From positions 62,001-126,000 of the forward strand of contig JASJFT010000046.1 of the NCBI GenBank assembly GCA_030770425.1: a DNA stretch of 64,000 nucleotides, in the 5' to 3' direction. Made by a program: the position numbers and the translations under genes. Positions 57,420 through 64,000 of the stretch are shown here, piece after piece (within the stretch, counting starts at the first letter, position 1; each line of letters opens with the position of its first letter). The DNA is from Darksidea phi (lineage: Eukaryota > Ascomycota > Dothideomycetes > Pleosporales > Lentitheciaceae). The notes beneath the pieces were generated by a model, which saw only the letters and a program-made list of their open reading frames with translations, made no database searches and had not been told where the DNA came from.

Positions 57420-58141
57420 TTAGGAGTGGATGTGCACCTCGGTGGTGCCGGAGCGGTGCCAGGTGGCGAGCAGTACACCGCAGCGGCCGCACTTGTGCTG
57501 GACGTCCTTGAGCGAGTTCATCACGTACGGAATGCAGCCCAGACAGACGAGGCAGCAGAGACCGAGAGCCCAGGCGCTGTTGCTGTTAGCTTCCATTCCC
57601 GAATCACGATTTCAAAATGGTGACTCACTGTGTAGTATTGCCGACCTCGTACGCAACATTGGTCATGGACCGCTGTCCACACGCAGGGCAGTCCGCCGGC
57701 GCAGGTCCCCGGTTCAACGAAGCGATCGGCGTGGCATTCTGGTAGACGGTGCCACCCTGCTGCTGCGGGGGCATGCCGGGTTGGCCCTTCTGCTCGAATC
57801 CGGTCTGCTGGGGTTGCATGTACGCGCCCTGGGGTTGCTGGGGCGCCGGCGAACCCGTGTACTGGGGCTGTTGCGGTTGTTGGGCGTACATTTGGCCTTG
57901 CTGGAATTGCTGCTGGTTCGGGTCCTGGGCGTAGACGGGGGGTTGTTGCTGGGCGATGTCCGGAGACTGGGGGTACTGGTTCATCGGGACTTTATATCTT
58001 GTTAGCTTTATTCAGCTCAGGTAAAGGCGCGCGGCTGAAACTATGCAGGTGCGCTAGAATGTGATTGGAGTCGCGCACAGCGCGTGTTGAACATGCGTAG
58101 AATCATGAGGACCGGGTGTACGTACCGCCTTGCTTCTCCAT
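57420..58141 (-). CDS. LITAF-like zinc-ribbon protein
   Basis: This small protein has a LITAF domain, a split zinc ribbon around a hydrophobic membrane-inserted hairpin, usually found on endosomal membranes. The first exon is short (MEKQG from ATG 58141). A GTACGT intron (about 58124-57991) leads to a long Gln/Pro-rich region (QQQFQQGQMYAQQPQQPQY). The domain begins with CPACGQRSMTNVAYEVGNTT. A second intron (GTGAGT...AACAG, about 57629-57580) is followed by WALGLCCLVCLGCIPYVMN, then HKCGRCGVLLATWHRSGTTE and the stop at 57420. Both CxxC pairs are present, so the zinc site is intact. Total is about 170 aa. Confidence 0.9.
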
Positions 58142-59218
58142 TGCGGTGGTGTGGAGTGGGGTGTCGTTGAAGACGCGTGTGTAGAGAGAGTGGTGTCTAG
58201 GGAAGACTATATCAAGATGAATGTAGAAAGGGGCGGCCGTGAACAAAGGACAGGAAAAGCTGAAAGCGGCTCGAAGTTGAGGTTTGCAGAGGGGCGCAGA
58301 GTCGCGACGCTTTTATCGAAGGCTTTTGGCGCACAGCCTGGACCAAGGGCGAGCGAATGTGGTGCACGGTTACACAGCCCCCGATACTGGTCGCTCATAG
58401 GCCCTATCAACCCACTCCCCGCCTTCGCAAACGCCAGCAAGCTCAGCTGCGGCTTGGGCCTCCAATCACGGACTCCATTAAATGTTACAGACATAAGCGA
58501 ACCGTGTTAAATTGAGCGCTTCAGCCTCAGCTCTCTGCCATGTCCCAAGGGTGAGCCAGTAGCGGCGCAGGGCCAAGCGAGATGCAGGTTGCAATCTCCC
58601 CATTCCGCCTAACCCAGTCCCTATTCGTCGACCGATCCTCTTTACACTTCTCGTATCATGCAGCGAGGCTTCGTATCATGGATGCGCCCAGACAACGCCT
58701 CGCATTGAAAGCGGGCTCATATCATACCGAGTTGCCAACCTGCCACAATCCGATACTCCTTCACTATAAGTCTGTCGCAATGTCTGGGGCGAAAGCTGTG
58801 GCAATAACGTTGTCGATCGGGCTGTGCTGATTCCCGGGACGGATCTTACACTATGGGGGGGCCGTACCCTGTGATTGCACGTTCCTTGCATCCTGTGGGC
58901 TAGACTATTTTTGGAACCTGTGGCGCCTCGAGAGCCGGGGTTGCACTGTGCTGTGGACCCGGTCTAGTCTCCATCCCACCAACCCATGGAGGTATTCAAA
59001 AGGTCGGAAACCCTTCAAGAGCCGGCGGAATGCTCGGGCGTGAAGCGTGCCAAAGAGTCTAGATTCTGGGATCCCATGCGACAGCAAAATGTCCTCGTTC
59101 GAGAACCTTTTGGTGTTGGAAGTTGTGGATGTGACCAACGTTGGAGCTGATGGTGGCCTCGATTGGTGTGGACGCCATCCGGATTCAACTCACCGGAAAT
59201 GCACGGTCTATCGAAAGG
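58142..59218. other. Intergenic, no gene seen
   Basis: 1.1 kb between the LITAF gene start and the AAR2 stop. Short frames (58130-58510, 58905-59138) show no domain. Confidence 0.45.
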
Positions 59219-60508
59219 TCAGTATCGGGCGTCCATGTCGTCCAGATCTGCGTCGTCAGAATCGTCTGCCCTGCCGACACCGGTCCCGTTCAGCTCCTTG
59301 ATTTGCTCCGGCGTTAATTCGACGACGGTGGGAGCATATTCGCCACTCTCATCGTCCTCGTCTGCGCCGTTCACATCCATCTCTACGCGTTCGCCGTCCT
59401 CCAGATCCAGCATGCCTCGCTTGACGTACGAATCATCGAGCTCCCATCCATACTCTTTTTGTAGAAATTCCTGGAGCTCGTCAAACTCATCGACCACGTC
59501 GGACTTCCACTTGCCGTCAAACTCGTCGAGACTTTTCCGGAATTTTCGAAGCAGCGGCTTGAGGAAACCTCCACCTTGCTCGTTCAAATCAAACAAGCCA
59601 GCTTCCATATCTGCGCAGTGGCTTAGCTGCATGCGTAGAATTTTCAAGAACTCCAGGAAGAAAGGAGTGCGCTCTTCGACTGCTTGTCGGCAAGTCAACA
59701 GAAGGCCAAGCAACCGCCTCCATTGCTCAAGACACGAGTTGTTGTTTAGCGTAAGGACCATCAGAAAGGTGAACTGCAGTTCACCTAGAATCTCGTACCC
59801 GCGGTCGCCTGGGGCTTCGCTTTGAGCATACGACTTGATGAGATCTCCCAGGGCCCACGAACGATCTTGCGCTGCTTCAGTCCGTTCCCGTCCTGTCGCG
59901 CCCTCCCTCCACGTCCGCTTCAAATCGACAGGCAGAAACTGCAACTCTTTCTCGGGTTGCAAGACGCTGTTGCTCGACTCCAATCCTGGTATCTTTTCCA
60001 GGTCTTGCGCAGCGGAGGATGCAGAATTCAAACTCCAGTGATCCGGGTTCAGGCCGCAGATCCGTGACAGAAGTGTCGGCGTTACCCGTGAGGTAAGTGA
60101 AGTCCAATCTGTAGACTCTTCCGCCGCATCGTCGTCTTCGCCAGTCTCTCCAGACTTGATGGTCTGTCGATAAGGCGTCATTCCATCCTTCCAAATGCTC
60201 CCCAGGTTCGCACTCCATCTCAACACTTCTGTCTGAGAAGTCTCCTTCACCAACTCCTCGTTCTGCGCATCCCACCTCTTCACAAACACCTGCGGCGAAC
60301 CGGATCCAGGAGAAACATAGAACCATGCACCATGTCTCACAGCCAACGAAGGATCGCTAGCGGCAAAGACGAAATGCAGGCCTGGCGGAACGTTCTTGAT
60401 GCCGCGGAAGCGCGGGGCTGCAGTAAAGGAAAGTAAGTCGATCCCGCATAATGCAGCAGGCGGCAGGTCCAACAGAAGCACAGAGTGTGTTTGCGAGGAA
60501 GGGTCCAT
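59219..60508 (-). CDS. AAR2: AAR2 pre-mRNA splicing/U5 snRNP assembly factor
   Basis: AAR2 binds Prp8 and holds U5 snRNP in its precursor state until it is replaced by Brr2. The single-exon frame from ATG 60508 (MDPSSQTHSVLLLDLPPAAL) shows the family start CGIDLLSFTAAPRFRGIKNV with PPGLHFVFAA, the beta-sandwich with HGAWFYVSPG, and a helical C-terminal domain (GYEILGELQFTFLMVLTLNN, QWRRLLGLLLTCRQAV, PFFLEFLKILRMQL). It ends in an acidic tail (DDSDDADLDDMDARY). I choose the 60508 Met because the longer upstream frame does not resemble the family. About 429 aa, intact. Confidence 0.9.
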   Translation of the reverse strand: MDPSSQTHSVLLLDLPPAALCGIDLLSFTAAPRFRGIKNVPPGLHFVFAASDPSLAVRHGAWFYVSPGSGSPQVFVKRWDAQNEELVKETSQTEVLRWSANLGSIWKDGMTPYRQTIKSGETGEDDDAAEESTDWTSLTSRVTPTLLSRICGLNPDHWSLNSASSAAQDLEKIPGLESSNSVLQPEKELQFLPVDLKRTWREGATGRERTEAAQDRSWALGDLIKSYAQSEAPGDRGYEILGELQFTFLMVLTLNNNSCLEQWRRLLGLLLTCRQAVEERTPFFLEFLKILRMQLSHCADMEAGLFDLNEQGGGFLKPLLRKFRKSLDEFDGKWKSDVVDEFDELQEFLQKEYGWELDDSYVKRGMLDLEDGERVEMDVNGADEDDESGEYAPTVVELTPEQIKELNGTGVGRADDSDDADLDDMDARY

Positions 60509-61256
60509 TTTAGAGACGTGGAACAGCGTCTCGAAAGCGGTGTGGCGGAAAATGTTGAATTGAGTGTGATGGAAGCTCGGGTGAGGAAGGCGCATCGTCG
60601 AGCTTTTCCGGAGGCGAAAAGCGCGCGCAAACACGTGCACTCTACAGCCTGCAATAACTGCAGGGAAAGACTAGCGGGGATCTGATCGTGAATAGATTGT
60701 ACATAGATTGTACATGGAGATGTCATGAGTGAAAGCAGAGGTCCCCGAGCCTTGGCAGCTTTTGCAGTTGAAACCATGGCCATGGTGCCGGACCATGCTG
60801 TAGTGTCGGCGGGCAAACTTGATGCGACTGCTCCGAGGCGGTCTCGACGTCATCATTGGGAGCATATTGTACGCCGGATCAGAACATGGTTCCACATCTA
60901 TTGCGCATCCGCTTCATGCAGTGAGATCTGTGTAACACGACAGACTGCATGCGTGCGCGGAACCACCCGTATTCCGAAGCTCTGTCACCGCCGAGCTCCT
61001 CCTACTTTCGAAGAAGCAAATAGCCACAAGCTCACTCTCTCAGCCTCTGGTTGCTTCATGGCTAGAATAAATGTCTCTTCCAATAGCCACCTATCCAGAC
61101 GCGTAGGGACGACGCCGAGCATCGCCGAACTCGACGCACGCCTCAACGCCTCGCCCCGCCATCCGCAGTTCCCAACCCCCGCGGTGGCCGCATGAGCATC
61201 CGAGCACCAACATCTTCGAGCCTCACTTTCCACTATCCCTCGTCCACCCGCCCGCA
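60509..61256. promoter_or_regulatory. Divergent spacer between AAR2 and SNF8
   Basis: About 750 bp with one 156-codon plus-strand frame (60725-61195) that has no domain and overlaps opposite-strand frames. I do not call it. Promoters of both genes lie here. A direct duplication ATAGATTGTACAT occurs at 60693-60714. Confidence 0.45.
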
Positions 61257-62060
61257 ATGGACCGTCGCCGCACCCCCGGCCTCTCCTCCCTGACCTCGCG
61301 TGGTCTGCAAAACCACCACTACACCGCTCACGGCACCGTCCTCCGCACCCGCAACGCCGAAACCCTCCAAACTCAGCTCTCCGTCTTCCAATCGCTCCTC
61401 CACAACTTCGCCCTCACCCACGCAAAAGACATACGCGCGAACCCCGAATTTCGCGCCGAATTCGCGCGCATGTGCTCGGCGCTGAACATAGACTTCCTCG
61501 CATCATCATACCACAAGGATGGCAAGGAGGCGAAAGACGGCAGCAGTATATGGGCACAACTCCTCGGCGGCAGCGTAAACGACTTCTACTTCAACCTCGG
61601 TGTTCTCATCGTAGAAGAATGCCGCGCAACCCGCACAGAGAATGGCGGCCTGATCTCCGTCTCCGACCTCCGCACACGCATCTCCCGCGGCCGCACGGGC
61701 ACAATCGGCTCCTCCATATCAAACATAACCGATGACGACATCACGCGCGCTGTAGAATCGCTCTCGCCGCTCGGCTCCTGCTTCAGCATTATGAAGATCG
61801 GCCATCGCAGTCTGATTCGCAGCGTACCCAAGGAGCTGAATACAGACCAGAGTACGGCGCTGGAAGCGATACAATTGTTGGGATATGTGACGGTGAGCAT
61901 GCTGCAGTTGAATCTAGGGTGGGAGAGACCGAGGGCACATGCGGTGGTTGAGGACCTAATGGCGGATAGTTTGGTTTGGGTGGATACGCAAGCGGGGGAG
62001 AATGAGTATTGGAGCCCTGCTTTTATCAATGCAGTAGGAGCGGGCATGAGCGGCGGCTGA
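61257..62060 (+). CDS. SNF8: SNF8/VPS22, ESCRT-II subunit
   Basis: SNF8 (EAP30) is the winged-helix subunit of ESCRT-II that links Vps36 and Vps25 in sorting ubiquitinated cargo into multivesicular bodies. The intronless frame starts MDRRRTPGLSSLTSRGLQNH and contains the typical N-terminal helices (FQSLLHNFALTHAKDIRANP, EFRAEFARMCSALNIDFLAS). Conserved blocks NDFYFNLGVLIVEECRATR, GGLISVSDLRTRI and a C-terminal winged helix (LLGYVTVSMLQLNLGWERPR, then VVEDLMADSLVWVD) follow. It ends at 62060 after 267 aa, the normal size. Codon use is strongly C-ending in the first two thirds. Confidence 0.95.
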   Translation: MDRRRTPGLSSLTSRGLQNHHYTAHGTVLRTRNAETLQTQLSVFQSLLHNFALTHAKDIRANPEFRAEFARMCSALNIDFLASSYHKDGKEAKDGSSIWAQLLGGSVNDFYFNLGVLIVEECRATRTENGGLISVSDLRTRISRGRTGTIGSSISNITDDDITRAVESLSPLGSCFSIMKIGHRSLIRSVPKELNTDQSTALEAIQLLGYVTVSMLQLNLGWERPRAHAVVEDLMADSLVWVDTQAGENEYWSPAFINAVGAGMSGG

Positions 62061-62671
62061 AGAGAGCAGCTCCCGATGTTTGCAATATGGAATGGGAGAA
62101 AAGGCGCCCTTATGGGGATTGCCCTTACACGAAGAAAAGGGTCTGCCTTCAGCCGACTGCAGCTGTATGAAACAGAACTGCAGCAGGCGCATCACTCAAT
62201 GGCACTTCAGTGGGGTGTATGACGTGATACCGCATCGAGATTATGAGGTGAGGGGTTCAACATAGGAGAAGGGACGTCCAAAGGAGGACCGGATTAGACA
62301 CAGATGTGAGATGCACAAGATAGAGACAGCTCTCAGTTGCATCCCAACACGCAATCACATCAAATATGCTATCATCTAATCTACCCCTCTAAATAAGTCG
62401 ATTACCCCTTATACCCATAATCTATGTTGTGAAAGCGCCGCTCTACTCGTCTCCGCAGCCGCTCTAGTGCTAACACTCGCATCGTATCGATAACAAGAAA
62501 GATGAGAAAGTTGCCATAAGCCGTGGAGTTTTTGCTATCGCTGGCGAGGAACTGGTGGATATGACTTATAGATTGAGGATTGCTCGGAGGTCCTTGAACT
62601 CCAGGCTTTTTACTAGGTTCTTATGTTGGGTCGATATTGTGAGGATGTCAAGCACGGGAACTTCCGAGGAG
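62061..62671. other. Spacer before the terminal repeats
   Basis: About 600 bp with no supported gene. Confidence 0.4.
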
Positions 62672-63053
62672 GGCTTGGCGCGGTGGAACTCCTCTTCCGC
62701 GCTAAAGATTGCAGTGCAAGATAAGGCAAACGAAGACAAGGCCCTCCCATGAACGGGCGAGCCCGAGGGTTTTCCCGAGCGCCACCGAGTGCTCGAGCTA
62801 TATCATTTTCTATATATATTACACACAAAATTACATTCTATTTTCATCTACTTGTGGAATATTATGGAGGAATAGCGCGGAATTTAGTAGCAAAACGCTT
62901 ATAAAACAAGGTATTTGATTCTCGCACCTTCTGTGCACGGGTCTTTTGCCACAGAACAGCGGGCTCGCCCGTTCATGGGAGGGCCTTGTCTTCGTTTGCC
63001 TTATCTTGCACTGCAATCTTTAGCGCGGACGAGGGGTTCCACCGCGCCAAGCC
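62672..63053. mobile_element. Foldback (MITE-like) element with 93-bp inverted arms
   Basis: The arm at 62672-62764 is repeated in reverse complement at 62961-63053 with about two mismatches. Both contain GCGCTAAAGATTGCAGTGCA and GGCCCTCCCATGAACGGGCG. The ~200-bp core is AT-rich and non-coding. The same short frame appears on both strands, a mirror effect of the arms. Confidence 0.8.
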
Positions 63054-63183
63054 TTTGAACGTGCCTCGGCACTACAGATTGTAATAGTGAATACACAATA
63101 CCGAATAACAACGAGAGCGAGGAGGGGAATAGAGTCACCGCTTAGCACTGCCAATAGCGAATTTGCATTGCCACACGTTCAAA

Positions 63184-63231
63184 GGCTTGGCGCAGTAGAA
63201 CTCCTCTTCCGCGCTAAAGATTGCAGTGCAA
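63184..63231 (+). repeat. Isolated arm of the foldback family
   Basis: GGCTTGGCGCAGTAGAACTC and the following 28 bases match the arm of 62672-62764. It is preceded by GCCAATAGCGAATTTGCATT (63149), which recurs before the element at 63751. Confidence 0.7.
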
Positions 63232-63750
63232 TTTGCTCATTTTGTTGCAAAGGCAACGAATGTTGAAATTTCCGAAATTTAACGAGCCTATGGCGATTAT
63301 TGTGCTAAATTTAAGTTTACTAAGAAATTATGTTGATTAAGCGCATCATTACTGCACCCCTCGCTCGAATTACACCACGAAATTGAGACACTAGCTTCTT
63401 CAGATACCAAACAACACAATCTCTTGATTTTAAGAATCAATCTCCATTGTGCGTTGAGTTGGCGGCGCGAAAAATAATTAGATATGTACATTTAGATGAT
63501 TACTTATCAAAACAAGCTCCCTGATTGGCTGGTTTGTAGCGATCGCGTTTGTCAAAATACCTTTTTATCGAGATTTGGAGCCTTGGCAATTTATTTTCGA
63601 GAAACTGGTAAATATAGTTTATGTATAAGTTTAGGACAGGAGTAGGACCGTCCAGAGGTCGTGCTGCCTCAGAGAGAGTCGATTCGGGAACTTCCGAGGA
63701 GGTCTTGGCGCGGACGAGGGCAGCCAATAGCGAATTTGCATTGCCACACT

Positions 63751-63890
63751 TTCGAAGGCTTGGCGCGGCGGAACCCCTCGTCCGCGCTAAAGATTGAAGT
63801 GCAACCTACGTGGCCCGAGCAACCCATGTTCTACTGTTGCACTGCAATCTTTAGCGCGGACGAGGGGTTCCACCGCGCCAAGCCTTCGAA
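63751..63890. mobile_element. Short foldback element of the same family
   Basis: Arms 63751-63804 and 63837-63890 are inverted copies of about 54 bp around a 32-bp loop (both with AAGGCTTGGCGCGG and GTCCGCGCTAAAGATTG). The flank after the right arm, CGTGCCTCGGCACTACAGAT, also follows the larger element at about 63060, so a longer unit was duplicated. Confidence 0.75.
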
Positions 63891-64000
63891 CGTGCCTCGG
63901 CACTACAGATTGTAATCGTGAATTCTCCCGCAGAGACACAATACCGAATGCAACTACTATAGCTTGGCTGGGCCGCTCCCTGGTCTTGGCTTATTCAAAT

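Noticed and set aside
57430..58005. 191-codon plus-strand frame opposite the LITAF gene
   Set aside because: Antisense to the clear LITAF coding sequence; its Leu/Arg repeats mirror the Gln/Pro-rich region.
59163..59825. 220-codon plus-strand frame opposite AAR2
   Set aside because: Ser-rich antisense shadow of the acidic AAR2 C-terminus.
60725..61195. 156-codon plus-strand frame between AAR2 and SNF8
   Set aside because: No recognisable domain, Arg-rich, overlaps an opposite frame; probably the shared promoter.
62709..63016. Matching short frames on both strands starting MQCKIRQTKTRPSHERASP
   Set aside because: They arise from the two inverted arms of the foldback element, not from a gene.

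Overview
The window is genomic DNA of a filamentous ascomycete. Nearly every gene is split by short GT-AG introns, the families are typical of moulds (HET domain, fungal rhodopsin domain, Zn2Cys6 regulator, berberine-bridge-like oxidases), and the AT-rich gene-free blocks look like repeats degraded by C-to-T/G-to-A change, as in repeat-induced point mutation (RIP). A Dothideomycete-like host is a guess; the sequence does not fix the species.

From 1 to about 46.8 kb the window is a secondary-metabolite gene cluster. The core is a highly reducing polyketide synthase (19.8-27.3 kb) divergently paired with a PLP-dependent alpha-oxoamine synthase (17.1-18.7 kb). The PKS has no release domain, so the oxoamine synthase probably off-loads the chain by decarboxylative condensation with an amino acid. 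Around this pair lie two berberine-bridge-type FAD oxidases, two complete cytochrome P450s, a DUF4188 monooxygenase-like protein, an MFS exporter broken by a stop and a frameshift, a Baeyer-Villiger-type flavin monooxygenase, a rhodopsin-domain membrane protein, a DMATS-type prenyltransferase, a branched-chain aminotransferase-like enzyme, a SAM methyltransferase, an NmrA-like protein and a divergently transcribed Zn2Cys6 factor. The combination predicts a prenylated, N-containing, oxidised polyketide. I do not recognise it as a named cluster. The PKS reading frame also carries an apparent frameshift between KS and AT, so with the broken transporter this allele may be decaying.

The cluster is scattered with relics: a solo LTR with a 5-bp target duplication and a RIP-like mutated relative, a hAT transposase tail, a broken OTT_1508-type deaminase, a P450 remnant beside the prenyltransferase, and a foldback element in the PKS/oxoamine synthase promoter.

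From 47 to 54 kb there is accessory material: a GMC oxidoreductase tail, two poorly resolved membrane-protein genes, copies of one repeat family, and a HET-domain gene. From 54.6 to 62.1 kb there is conserved housekeeping sequence: a PAP2 lipid phosphatase, a LITAF zinc-ribbon protein, AAR2 and SNF8. The last 1.4 kb is a nest of foldback repeats. No rRNA, CRISPR or confident tRNA was found.
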